A DNA stretch of 64,000 nucleotides. Source: Stenopsyche tienmushanensis (taxonomy: Eukaryota; Arthropoda; Insecta; Trichoptera; Stenopsychidae). The notes beneath the pieces are model-generated. The model searched no databases and was not told the origin of the DNA. It was given only the letters and a program-made list of their open reading frames with translations. Below, piece after piece: positions 33,781-45,240 of the stretch (the stretch's first letter is position 1; each line of letters starts with the position of its first letter). Made by a program: the position numbers and the translations under genes. Where the stretch lies: the NCBI GenBank assembly GCA_008973525.1, contig WACJ01000214.1, forward strand, positions 434,001 to 498,000, written 5' to 3'.

Positions 33781-34480
33781 TGTTGAATAAAAGGGGTCCT
33801 TAGCCATGACTTACAGCACGTACAACCAAATAGGCTGCCGCCGAAGGCACAACATTAAGTGAAATTACACAGCGATCGGTTCCACAAGTGACAAGGGCCC
33901 CAGAGCCAACAATCAAGCTCTGTCGAAAGCCTAATGGCCAGCATTGCCGATAGAGTCAGGTTGTTAAAAATTCAATTAACCTTGCGCAAAGTATAAGGCT
34001 GATATTCTCATGGGTTGATTAATCACCGGCTAATGCTGGCGATAATGAAAGGTTGGCGGAGCTCCTCGGCCACAGTGTCATTAGCGCCGATCGAATCGAT
34101 TGCGGCGGGCTCAAGTAATGACGGTGATTCATCGGAGCCCCTAACTAGGTTACAGTGGGCTAACCACCAGCCAGCATCACGACTGCCCAATGAAAATCCA
34201 CCTCGTGATGCTTCAACTAATGTTTTAATAAGAGCTGCATCGGTTTATGGGTGCAATCCTGCCAAATCGCTATTTAATCTCGTTTTAAATTAATTTGCAC
34301 TGGAATGCCTCGCTTGATACGTCTTAAAGGCTTTGCCCATCAATCAAATGCCGTTTTCCATTCCAAAGAAAGCTCTCTTCAAACACTGCGTGTAAACTAA
34401 AACAGTTATGGCGATCGTGACTCGCTGTTTTCTCATTAACAATGTTGTTATTTGAAGTTCATGAGAAATCCATAGCTTGA
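33780..34480. promoter_or_regulatory. Higher-complexity block with homeodomain palindrome
   Basis: Balanced composition with several TAAT cores and the perfect palindrome TGATTAATCA (34016-34025), two inverted TAATC half-sites. A 92-codon plus frame (34015-34293) covers the middle and has a Ser/Asn/Pro-rich composition without a known domain. I favour regulatory DNA but an exon cannot be excluded. Confidence 0.3.
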
Positions 34481-37400
34481 CGTTTGTTTCTTCTTATGAT
34501 TAAGTCGCATCTGAAGATCAGATAAACCGATTTTTTGAGGCATCGGAGATTTCTATTTTGTAGTCACCTTTGCTTGTTTATTGATATGCTTGAGTTTAAA
34601 ATACAATATATCCTTTGAAGGGCATTTATTCAATATTATTCCATTGATGATTCCGAGAAAAAGTTTTTTCTTAAAACTTATTTTCAAGTATAATTTAAAA
34701 TATTTTATTCCTTCTATTATAATAAGCATTCTATATGAATAATGGTGTCAATTTTATTCTCTTTGATGAATTGTTAGTAAACGTATTTTTTTCTATTTCT
34801 ACTTCTATGTTGGGCTTATTAACTTAAAAACTCTTCCCCATTTTATTGTAAGGAAACAATTAGTACTCGTAATACAAGCAATGAGTAGTATGATTAAGCT
34901 CATGTAGTTTTTGATTCAAATGATGACATTGAAAATCTCCATGGAAATCTCCAAGTTTTCCATAGAAAAATTCTTCGATATACGATCATTAAGTCAATAT
35001 TAAAAGACCGTCACAGTTTTCAAGTGAGAAAGAATTGAATACTTTTGATTGAATTACATATTTTAAATGTATGAAAAATATTAATATGGATACAGTATCC
35101 ATATTGCGATATATCACGTGTTAAGTAACACTAAAATGCAATTTAGAGCCAACAAAAGGACCATCTTTTAATTAGACCCCAATTCGGATACACCACAATA
35201 AAGTATGCAAATTAGATTCAATTAATATAAATCGCCCTCATATGGATTACCCTTATATTTTATTCATTACCCCCAAACCATCAACCACATGTCGCACAAC
35301 CATCGCACCGTAACACATACCATAGCTCGTACGCTTATTCACTTTCATATATTATATAAAATTATCAAGATTGATCTCTAGTGCGTACCGTGTAATTTAG
35401 TAAGGTTTATAGTGTGATATAAGAAAATTACTATTAATAAATATCCTTGTAGTGGCTTAAATGTGGTATCTGCATCCATTAACTTTATATATGGTTGTCA
35501 ACGAGGCTCAAGAATATGACGCGCCCGACAATGCGAAAAATATGTAAATTCTAAAGAGTTGCATTAAATACGAAAATCTGAACAGGAAGAGTGATGATGA
35601 TTCCTAATAATTCTGATTTATGATGTCGGAGATTAATATAATAATAATTTCAACGGTCATCTTCTTGGATTGTCAGGACCATTTTCGTTTGAAATGTGCA
35701 ACTGTCACTTCATAAGCCACTATTTATTAATATTAGACGCTTCAAAGTATTTAAGCCGCTTAGATTGATTTTTTAATGCTATATTTTGACCTTTCGCGTC
35801 TTTTATGGATGAAAATGATCTAAATTTATGATGTTTGAACTGTAGGACTGGAAGCCGTTATACTTGTCAGAGCCGTTTGAATCACACTTGGCTTGAGTGT
35901 TCTAATTCGTGATAAAATTTCCCCTAGTATTAGAAAATAATTGCTGATAGGAAGTATTTGTATTGTGAATTGAAGTAGTCAACAATCCAATTCACATACG
36001 GGATAACCGTTCAAGTGTTATCATTTGAAAGCTCTTCAAAGTTTTGTAACGTATTAGAATATTGGCAATTAATAAATAAATATCGACACAATGGTAAGTA
36101 TAAGTATACTTAATATATCGACGATTTGTGCTGTAATCCATAAAAGTTTCATATGTGCCTGAGCGTTGAAGTCTTTTAAATGTATCATTGAAATGTCTCG
36201 TTGGCGAATTGTACAGGATTGTTTTTATATTTTATTAAATGACTTCTAAATATTCTAATGTGCATTATTTATACTGAAAGTTTTGAAAGTACTGAAATAC
36301 CTGTACATAAAGAAGTATTGTCATGTGAATTTACTATTGATACAGGTAGATAGGGGAGAATGCAAAGGGTGTGACGCAGGTGTATGACTCCTGAAGAAGG
36401 GTGCGTTATCGTCAAATGAACAAGTCGTTATTCCAGTTTTCGCTTGCTTATGTTGACTTAATTTAAATATAAGATTGCTCGTATTCATAGTGTTAAACTT
36501 ACTAGCTTTCACTGATAGCTCTTTCAACGTTTCTCAAGCTAATATTTATTAGTATCAAAGAACAAATAATCATTTATTGAGTTCTTATTGATAAGTTTAA
36601 TTCGTGTTTTAAAACCATTTCCTATTGAAAATTGGATATGAACTTATGATCCAGTAATCCATTCAAAATCTAATTTCTTTTGCACATAAGTTTCGTAAAT
36701 GTTCGCTTTTGCATTTTTGGCGACTATCAAGACTTACAGTAGATACAACATATTTTAATTTTTAGTCCTTCAGCAACTTTTTTTTAATAAAAAGTATTAA
36801 ATAAGTCCTATAGAATATTTTTAAAAATATTTTGAACGAATTATAATGCATTAGAGGGCTTACATGCTCAAGTGATATACTTAACAAAATTTTGAATTGA
36901 TAGAGTATTAATAGCTTTAAAGATCCTGGGTACAAAATAGTCATCTTCTTCTGGTGATACTTTTTACTTTAAGTAGTTAAAATATAATCTTTCAACGACT
37001 AGTGGCATTTTTTCTTCTTCCGAAAAAAAATACTCTGATCGTTTTATCAAAGTATCGTAATTTTTTTGGTTCTCCATAAATTCAAAGCTTTTTTTTAAAT
37101 GACAGTTAAAAACCATATTGATTAATTTAAGCAGATGTGTGTTTCATTGTCGCGCAAGGCCAGTACGATTTTTGAGTGCTTTTTTCGATATTTTTCATTT
37201 ATTCTCTCAAAAAAATAGTAGTATTGACGTTTTCAATGAAATTTTTTAACTATTAAAATATTCCAGATCTTCACTGTTTCGACATTCTTGATATCCATTA
37301 TATCAATATTGGTACAAATTGCTTTTACTGAGACGCCAATATCATTCAGATTCCTTGTAAAATGACACTTTTCAATTGAATATCTTTTTTTGATTTTTTT

Positions 37401-37580
37401 CTTGTAGAATTTTTATTTGCGTTTGTATAAAAATCATCACAAATTAAGCATACAATATTCAAACTGTGCTTAAATCACATGGTAAATATTTAACCAATAA
37501 AGATATGCAGAAATTGAAGTTCTATACCATGTCTCAAGAAAATCTTAGAGGTTGTTTCAGTGCAAAAATGAACTGTCAAA
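34480..37580. other. AT-rich non-coding stretch
   Basis: About 3 kb of AT-rich sequence. Short ORFs at 36321-36527 and 36762-36944 (minus) are compositional. No repeat family was recognised. Confidence 0.45.
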
Positions 37581-37589
37581 ATCTATTGA

Positions 37590-37724
37590 AAATTGTATAT
37601 AGAATTGTTAGAAGACAACAACGAAGATTATAAGCGAAAAAGTGCAGTTAAATACTTGCGTAATAAACATGGAACCACCAAACAAGGGACATTAATAGAT
37701 TATTTTTTACAAACCAGAACCTAG
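37590..37724 (+). pseudogene. Possible pogo-type transposase C-terminus with PCNA-box motif
   Basis: A frame of about 44 codons, open upstream to a TGA near 37583, runs through YIELLEDNNEDYKRK and ends at TAG 37722-37724. The tail KQGTLIDYFLQ fits the PCNA-interacting (PIP) pattern Q-x-x-L-x-x-Y-F in the last 15 residues. Pogo and relatives are known to carry a C-terminal PCNA-binding motif, so a transposase tail is the favoured reading. The sequence after the stop (CCGTTGATCACGATCCCC, CCGTTAATCGCGACC) is imperfectly repetitive, as terminal repeats of that group can be. No catalytic part is visible. Confidence 0.3.
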
Positions 37725-38030
37725 TGATTAATATTCCTCCGTTGATCACGATCCCCCGTTAATCGCGACCTTCTCCAGAACGTTTCCCCCGCAATCAATT
37801 ATGTGTATAATCTTTTCAAAATTAAGCTTATATAACATCTTAAAACACGTCCAAATATATATGGACATAAAAAATATACATTATAATGATATTTCTTTAC
37901 AGAAAAAATATTTTTCATGCTATTGGATTATGTTTGATATATTTTTCAGCTTTTAATAATTTTTCAAATATTGTATGGCAGCAGCAATATCTGCACTGGA
38001 ATAATCTCACAAAATTGGCTCACATGACAA
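37725..38030. other. Non-coding spacer
   Basis: AT-rich. Nothing recognised. Confidence 0.4.
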
Positions 38031-38036
38031 ATAGTA

Positions 38037-38293
38037 GTGGCACGCGCCACCTATGGATTGCGGCACCATATTAAAGGTAATTGGTTGGTGCAGTACAGTC
38101 AATAGGTATAGAGATAGAATCAGCGGCGGCACGCGCCAGCAGTTCATAGCCAGCAGAGGAGAACGGACCGCGTCAGGTGCGGACACGATCCACCAACTTA
38201 TCTTTATTCATTTTTAACCGAAAATTTTCACCAACCACCAACGCTCAAACACGACGAAACAAGGCACCCAAGCGTGCCAAGGAGCACGCGTGC
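38037..38293. promoter_or_regulatory. Cluster of class-C bHLH (Hairy/HES-type) sites
   Basis: GGCACGCGCC occurs at 38039-38048 (inside the palindrome GTGGCACGCGCCAC, 38037-38050) and again at 38128-38137. A third CACGCG lies in the palindrome GCACGCGTGC at 38284-38293. GGCACGCG(C/A)C is the known high-affinity Hairy repressor site. Three such sites in 257 bp of AT-rich DNA are far more than expected. This suggests a repressible cis-regulatory module; function is inferred. Confidence 0.4.
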
Positions 38294-38710
38294 AATAAGG
38301 ACACCATTAGACATGCCGATACGATATATTATTAGCACATGCACACATAACCTGTTTAACTAGGCAAATGCGAACCAATCATTGCCGCAATTATTTAGCG
38401 GATTATTATCAGTCTTGTAGCGGCTAAAGGGATTGAGCTTTGAGCCGCTCCTACATTATTTACTAGCGACTCGTTAAAGCAACGACACTATAAATCGAGG
38501 AGATTTTCGCGTACGCGATTTCCATCTCGGCAGCTTAAAACCGACAGCTTAACTAATGCCAATGAGTGTTACTCATAAATTTTATTTTCATTCGTAATAA
38601 TCGAGAGATTAATAAAGATTAGCGGACTTGCTAAATTATTGGCTATCGATAAAATTATCTTTTTCATTTTCAACGTCCGCTATAATTGAAACGCCAATGG
38701 ACGAGACAAT
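38294..38710. promoter_or_regulatory. Candidate regulatory block
   Basis: Continuation of the balanced-composition region, with an AGCGGCTAAAGG and GAGCCGCT inverted pair (about 38420-38450), a CGCGTACGCG palindrome near 38508, and a DREF-type TATCGATA (38644-38651). No ORF of note. Confidence 0.25.
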
Positions 38711-39830
38711 CTATTAATCATCGATCGAAAGCTACCCTGTATTTTAAAGTATGATGCAAACTGCTTTCAGCACAGTAATTTAATCGAAAATTATTGATTT
38801 CAAGAATACACATGTATATAATATATAAATATATACTTAATATATAATATTGAACATATTCTTTACTTCCATATAACATAAATTTGCTATAAAAATCTAT
38901 CGATGGTACATCAAGATGTTCATCTTTGGCATATAAATATTTACTGCAATGCATATTTTTGACATTTTCAACAACTTAATTAAATAACTAGTAAAGTAGT
39001 CAATTGGTCATCAAGTGGTCATTCCTATACTTAAATATTTTTAAATGGACCAAACATGATAACAATGCGATGATTGTATCGTATTAAATTGAACTTAAAA
39101 AATACTAAGGTTTTAAACACAATTATATACGACCGATTGTGTTGCTAATATGAATAACACATCCATTATATGGACGACATGAATAATAGACATTCAAATA
39201 TAATGCTGTAGGACTATCCATACAAAGTTTAAGGCGCAATAGTTGCTTTTAAATATTAACCCTTAGTGAACGACACAGTTTTACGAAACAATCGCTAAAA
39301 AATCGACAATATTTATAATGCAGAATATTTAAACGTGTATAATTTGGATCAATTTTACCGAAATATTCAGAAATAATCAGTTTATTTATCCAAATAAAAT
39401 GGAAATCTACGTAATATATTTTGTGGAACAAAATTCAAACCTATTTTCTAATGGCATTATGCCCATATTGAAAATTACCAAATTAAGCGAAGCCCAATTT
39501 TTTTTTACTTGTAATATGGTTTTGAATTTTCGAGTAAAGTACCAAAAAGGTGTTAAAAAATGTTTCCTTAATTATAATGCGAATATAGATTGCAGCATAA
39601 ATATAAATCAATTTGGCTGAATAAATTAGTTGGATAAAAAAATTTGAGAATCAATCAATCATTTTGGGCAGAAAGTGGTCATTAGATAACGAAGACTTGC
39701 TCAGGTCATGATTCAAATCGATATTTTCCTAAATATTTATATCATGATGTAAAGTGAATGCACTTAAATTGTGAGCATGTTAAAGAAAACTACAAGTATT
39801 ACATTAGTAACTTTTCGCAATTTACCAATC
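38711..39830. other. AT-rich non-coding stretch
   Basis: ORFs at 38718-38954 and 39249-39431 (minus) and 39399-39620 (plus) are AT-driven. Nothing recognised. Confidence 0.45.
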
Positions 39831-39926
39831 GCTTATATACACCCCTGATGAACATCCACCATGGGACGTCGCCATGCTTGAAAATCAACGTGTCAAGGTA
39901 TCGATAGCCTCTTGTATACCCCACAG

Positions 39927-40110
39927 GATAAGATGAGATCATATTACAATAGTTTGATCAGCCAGTCGGGTCTATCAATCGAACAAGGAAAGCGAATATA
40001 TTGGGCGCTGGCGAGGATAGATAAATCGGCGGTCAGGTCTGTCGGATCGGCGGCTAAGATTTCAGTATTTCACGCCCAGGTTTATCTGTCCGAGAGCAGG
40101 GCCGGCACTG
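39927..40110 (+). CDS. Candidate internal exon, unrecognised
   Basis: A 184-bp open segment begins right after a good acceptor (CTCTTGTATACCCCACAG, ending 39926) and ends right before a strong donor (CACTG|GTAAGT, donor at 40111). The frame is phase 0 at entry and phase 1 at exit. It gives 61 residues with a mixed, protein-like composition, including LSIEQGKRIYWALARID and SVFHAQVYLSESRAGT. Without splicing the frame hits TAG two codons into the donor. I recognise no family. GATA-type words (GATAGATAA, TTTATCTG, TTTATCTCC) in and after it would also fit an enhancer. Neighbouring exons were not found. Confidence 0.3.
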
Positions 40111-40430
40111 GTAAGTAGCCTGCCGGGACATTTTGTCGTGGCATGGGCGAGCCATTTAATATCTCTGTTTATCTCCGACTAGCTTTATTGTTATTGCCGA
40201 CCGGAGCTCGTTGCTCATGAAGGTGAGATACGCAACGCCTTCAAACCACCACTGATTCCAAACTTTCATCCTTCGCACGCAATCCGATAGAAAATTGCCG
40301 CCGTGGCTAATTGGGGTCAAATAGCACAGGCGAATATCAACTTGATAGTTGCTATCGTCGAATCCAGCATCAGCAGGTCCCCCACATGCTTCTGTGATAA
40401 CTGATTGAATTTTATAGCTGAAGAGATATT
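40111..40430. other. Balanced-composition flank of the candidate exon
   Basis: Non-repetitive sequence of higher GC content with GATA-like words. No ORF. It could be conserved intron or enhancer. Confidence 0.2.
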
Positions 40431-40850
40431 TTTATGTATATGTATACTCGTTTATGTTTTTCCGTAATCGATAAATATCTTCCTTAACATTTCCCCTGAA
40501 ATGTTTGTGTTATCTCTAAAAAGAAGGTTACTATACTTCTAAGTCTATATAATACTTTATATATAGTGTGATTGAAGTTTTGCTGCAGTGATTTAATAGT
40601 AAGACTCATAAATTATTTTTTACTCGTATAAACTTATAGAATTATCTATTAATCACGGGGAATATATAATCTATCGAATGTTTTTCCACAAGCATACTTT
40701 ACTATTCTTATTCGCTCATAATGTTCATTGTTCCATTCTATTAAAACCGATTCATAAAAAGTCTATAAAAACCGATTCAAATTAGAAAAAAAATGAAAAT
40801 GTGATTTTATCTGAAAAACTACAATATTTTAATTAAAATATTGATATATT

Positions 40851-40966
40851 AAATATCATTTAATATGTTTGTAGTATTATTTTGAATAAAATGCTAAAAT
40901 TGGACCCCAAATAAAGAAAAAAAAGTGAACTGAAAATTATCCTACGAACTTATTGAGTGATGTATT
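40851..40966 (+). mobile_element. Palindromic MITE, copy 2
   Basis: Left end AAATATCATTTAATATG and right end CTTATTGAGTGATGTATT are inverted repeats of one another and of the ends of copies 1 and 3. The interior GACCCCAAATAAAG and AAAAAGTGAACTGAAAATTATCCTACGAAC are shared with copy 1 and with the reversed copy 3. 116 bp, non-coding. Confidence 0.65.
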
Positions 40967-41810
40967 ATATTCCGATTTCGTCTTAATTTAATATCGTATA
41001 TAATATTTTTCGCTTATTTGGGACAAAATAAAGGGAATTTATTGAATATGGTATGATATTTTGCTTAAATTAAAATAAACTTTAAAGATTTAACGTCATT
41101 AAAGATTTAGTTTCACAATCGACGATATATCATTGTTCAGCATTTAGAGGGTTAAAAGACATAAGCTTAATACCTTTACTTATTTGATTCGGAAAAATAA
41201 TAGAATATTTCCAGAAATATTAATAAACGAGTTTTTTTTTGATGTTACAATTGATAGTTTAAGATCTAATTCTCAACTTATGATGGAGATAAAAAACATG
41301 TACTCAATAGTGGTCAAAAAGTGTAATATTTTACAGTACCATATATTTTTCTTGGGTATAAGTCTTCATATAAAATAGGATTTAATTAATATTAGGGATG
41401 GGGATTTAGGTAGAATATCTATTAGTGAGTAGCGAAATAGTTTACGTTTTTTAGATATGGTGAAAATTTTAAGATGAAAACTATAATATTTCAGTCTTAA
41501 AATGTGTTTTTATATGATACTCATGTAAGAACTATTATATTTTGGATAGAAATTGAAGGAATCCTAGTACTGTAATGTACTGCTTGTGGCATGATATTGA
41601 ATAAAAATCGACATAAATTCAGATTTTTTCCTATTGTATCAAAGTATTTTCAATTTATAGTTAGCTTATGAGTAATGAAGTGTGGGTTTCGTTTAGTGTT
41701 TATGATATTTGTGATGTAAGGATGATTTTTAACGTCCTATAAAAACGAATTGTGTTTCGATTTATTTATGACGCATATGTAGAGTTGAGAAACCTTAGAG
41801 TGTTAACATA
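40967..41810. other. AT-rich non-coding stretch
   Basis: Nothing recognised. Confidence 0.5.
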
Positions 41811-42530
41811 AGAAAACTACACCGCACGATCAGCTTTCTACTTCACGCAATTCCACATCGTAAAAGACACTTTATTAACAACGAAGAACATAAATTCCGC
41901 CAATGACAAAATAATATTCTTTTAATAGCAATTGAAATGACATCCTTAATCCACCCATCGAAATAATCTTATGCAAATCGACACAGATCCGTCAGGCGAG
42001 CTTTATTTATCTTTTCGTTTCATGTCACTCAAAAATAATAACTGTCATTATCCTCTGCTCGACGGATGTGATTCTTAAATATATGGTCATCAATCGCCAT
42101 AAACATAAATTAATACTGGCGCAAGATCGTTCGCTTTATCATAGACAACAATGGGGGTCATCATAAAAGTTGACATTAGCACGTAATGCATCAATCGTTT
42201 GACAGTTTGCATCCTACACCTTATTGTTTAAAAGTTTTAATAAATAATATGTTGGGCTGTAATTACTATAATGGAGGCTTTCCTAGTCACGCTCATACAC
42301 CTGTCACCTATTCATTGAGGTCGCAAGCCTTTGCTCAGGTGTCAATCGTGTTCGATTCTAATTGAGAAAATTAAATTACTTAAAAATGTTAATGGCGATC
42401 ACGTTTAGTCTTATTGGCAGTGTCGAGACTCGAGTACCTGTTACCTTTGCTTAAGGTATTGATCATTAGAATCTTTATCTATTATTAATCACGACCTTAA
42501 CACGATAGACTTTCGCGGTCGACTTGGGCT
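41810..42530. other. Moderately complex block, possible regulatory DNA
   Basis: Balanced composition with several TAAT and ATAAA words, no ORF and no repeat similarity within the window. Confidence 0.2.
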
Positions 42531-42541
42531 TACAGTTAAGC

Positions 42542-42969
42542 TCAAAATATAGGGTGCTTACAATAAAATATGACAAATTTCACAACATCAAATAGACAAT
42601 AAATAATATTTTCTCGAGTTGTGTGACATGTAGCACCATTTTGCTGAAAATAGACATCAAACACATCAATGTGATTCAATCGTGACCATAAAAAGTCACT
42701 CAATATTAATTGGTTTTGCTCAGGATTCAGTAACAGAATTTCCAGCACCATCTTCGAAGAAATATAGCCCAATGATTCCATTTAGCCAAAATGCACACTA
42801 AACAGTACCTTTTTTTACTTAGTGATTTTCATTACTAATGATAATTTTGCTTATTAACGTATCCATTCATTGTAAAATGAACCTCATCACTATTGCTTGA
42901 AAATAATGAATCTCTCGATCGTTGTTCAATAATAAAGTAAACGCATTGTTGCAATGTATACCTATCCAT
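42542..42969 (-). pseudogene. Deletion-joined DDE transposase pseudogene (FQQD type)
   Basis: On the minus strand a start at 42969 gives MDRYTLQQCVYFIIEQRS, the typical N-terminus of this arthropod Tc1/mariner-superfamily transposase group. It is fused directly to the first catalytic region (NSDEVHFTMNGYVNKQ), so the DNA-binding domain is deleted. After a frameshift comes CAFWLNGIIGLYFFEDGAG, then YFQQNGATCHTT. The family normally has FQQD here; this copy has Asn, so the second catalytic Asp is lost. The C-terminal third is missing. Possible outer ends are ATAGGGTGC near 42550 and sequence near 43010. Confidence 0.75.
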
Positions 42970-43009
42970 AATTAAAATTGTAATATCTTCCACTAATACA
43001 TAATAGCTT

Positions 43010-43612
43010 ATGTCATTTAAAAAGACATCACATATAAATATTAGACAGTACTAACATCAAGACGTTACATATGAAAGACCCTAAATTACAGAATATTTTC
43101 AATAATTTTATTTCCACAAAACCCAAAACAAACCCCAAACTTTTTGGACCCAAAAATGTGTTAAACAATAGAAAAATTGGGCACACTTCTCAAATATTTC
43201 ATAAAATGGTAGTATATATGTTTAATCATTTTTGCAACAAAAACATTTTTAAATTTAGATACAGCTTTATTTATTGGCTTGACATGATTATTTGAGATTA
43301 ATATCAATATTACCGATTTATTAATTCAATTATATAAAGCAATTTGGAACATGTGTTTATAACAGAACCAACTTTCTGGCTAAATAATGTCATTTTAAGT
43401 TGCCATATCCATGATCGGATGTAGACAATCTCCATAAGAAGACTTCTCTACAAAAATATTTTTTATGTGGTGATTTATCAATATCTTCAACATATGATTA
43501 AGTCATGGTTAGAATTATTTATATAAAAAATTTAAGTAGGAGAGAATTTTTTAATGACTTATGAACTTATTATATTTTTTTTATCATGGAAAAACGCCTT
43601 TGCCCGATTTTA
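43010..43612. other. AT-rich non-coding stretch
   Basis: A 74-codon frame at 43071-43295 is Lys/Asn/Phe-rich and unrecognised. Confidence 0.4.
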
Positions 43613-43950
43613 TTAGGGTTACCCAAAAATTAATTTGCGTATTTTGAAACCTTATGTTTGAGCTCAGTTTGTATTCATACACAATGACAGTAACATCTTT
43701 GTAAAAAAATTTTTTTTAAGGGTAAAATTTCCAGATCCGAAAATAACGAAGTCAACGTTCAGCATTGTATGTTGCTTTATTTGGGTTGGAATACCATAAA
43801 AGCCTGTAAAACACTCAAAGATGTTTATGCTGAAGCGTTAAAAGTACGCAGATACTAATATAGTTTCAGAATTTTTTTTTTTAAAAGTAAATTAGGTAAA
43901 ATTCTTGAGTCTCTCTTATATTAAGTGTCTCAATACTTTTATGAACCTAA
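43613..43950 (+). mobile_element. Internally deleted mariner element
   Basis: The left end TTAGGGTTACCCAAAAATTA (43613) follows a TA dinucleotide. The right end CAATACTTTTATGAACCTAA (to 43950) is its imperfect inverted complement. Between them, 43750-43857 encodes the start of a mariner-like transposase: VQHCMLLYLGW, then ACKTLKDVYAEALKVR, followed by a stop. This matches the N-terminal helix-turn-helix region of the family. The DNA-binding remainder and the whole catalytic domain are deleted. At 338 bp it has the size of a non-autonomous derivative. Confidence 0.55.
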
Positions 43951-44400
43951 CTTAACCATTCACCACTTTTGTTTGAAATTCGCCATTTTCATTTAATCTA
44001 TTGACATTACTAAATTTTGTATTTTTATAGAAGAATTCAAATATACAGTTATAATGGGACCAATTCAAAAAATCAATAACATTATTAGGAGTAACATTAT
44101 CGGATTACGTTCTGATAATTTCTTTATTTAGTATTTTTTAATTGAAATCTTAGTATGATTATGCTGTTAAAATTAATTTATGAATCTGAATACATCAGCT
44201 CTTAAATGGCTAAAACTGGTTTCTGCGTAGATTTATTTATAATCTTAACTGATGATGGTGGCAGACAGATCAAGCGATTTGGGTGATTTAGACGATAAGG
44301 TTTGAATTAATAAAAAAGTGTTGTATAAATTCAAGATTTAAAAACAATATTGATGATTTATTGTGTAATTATATGTGCAATACATTTGCAGTACAAATGT
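43951..44400. other. AT-rich non-coding stretch
   Basis: Nothing recognised. Confidence 0.5.
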
Positions 44401-45240
44401 TTAATTTGTGATCGTTTGAACGATAAGCACCCTCATGACCACCCTGTGTGCAAAGCTTATTAAGCGCCATACACACGCTCATTAATTACAGATTAATTAA
44501 TCGATAAATGCGCTGATATGCAATTTAATTTTTAACCTCTCGATAACGAACCATAAATAGAAATTCAGTCAGTGGTTTAGGAACCTTGGTCGTAATAAAT
44601 ATGTTCATAAAGCACCTTTAATCCGGACTCACTTCCTATTAGAGTTTTCAACGACGTCTCTATGTACCGCTACAAAAAGGTGCAAATCACGATTTACCAT
44701 AATCGATTATGCGTTTTTTTCTCGTCAATTATCATTTTTCATTCGAGATAAGCGCTATATCTAAACAGGATTAATTCTGAATATAAACACATTAATAACG
44801 ACTGATGAACGTGATGGACACATCTTCGAAATAGGCACATGTGCTCTCATGTTTATGCATATTTCATATGAACACGCCCACGCATCATCACGCCTCATCC
44901 TGTTTTTGCGAGCGAAAGTTTGACACCGGATGACACCTGTATAGTTTGGAATTTACACACGCGTATTATTGCGAAAGGTTCTCGTGGAATAAATCAGGTT
45001 AACACCAAGCCATCGGTCAATGAGTGTGGGAAACTAACATGATCGCCATTGTTCCTCATCCGAGTCCCACGGACGCTTCCTGCTTCCCCTTCCGATCCCT
45101 TTTTGGCGCTTAGTGGCTCTTTTCGGGAGGCTGCGCAGGACAACAATGAAAAAGCACACAGGACACAAATGCGGAAGAAGAATGAAAGTTCACGGACTGC
45201 GAAGGGTGAATTAATTTGGCAGCGTCAACCCTAGCACAAC
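44400..45240. promoter_or_regulatory. Candidate regulatory block with homeodomain sites
   Basis: Balanced composition with dense TAAT/ATTA words: ATTAATTACAGATTAATTAATCGATAAA near 44481-44508 in sum, and the palindrome TAATCGATTA (44700-44709), an inverted pair of homeodomain half-sites with 2-bp spacing. A 61-codon frame (45049-45234) is GC-richer but unrecognised. An enhancer role is inferred from motif density only. Confidence 0.25.

Noticed and set aside
37922..37950. Sequence sharing TATGTTTGATAT with miR-190
   Set aside because: The seed differs and the flanks do not fold into a precursor-like hairpin.
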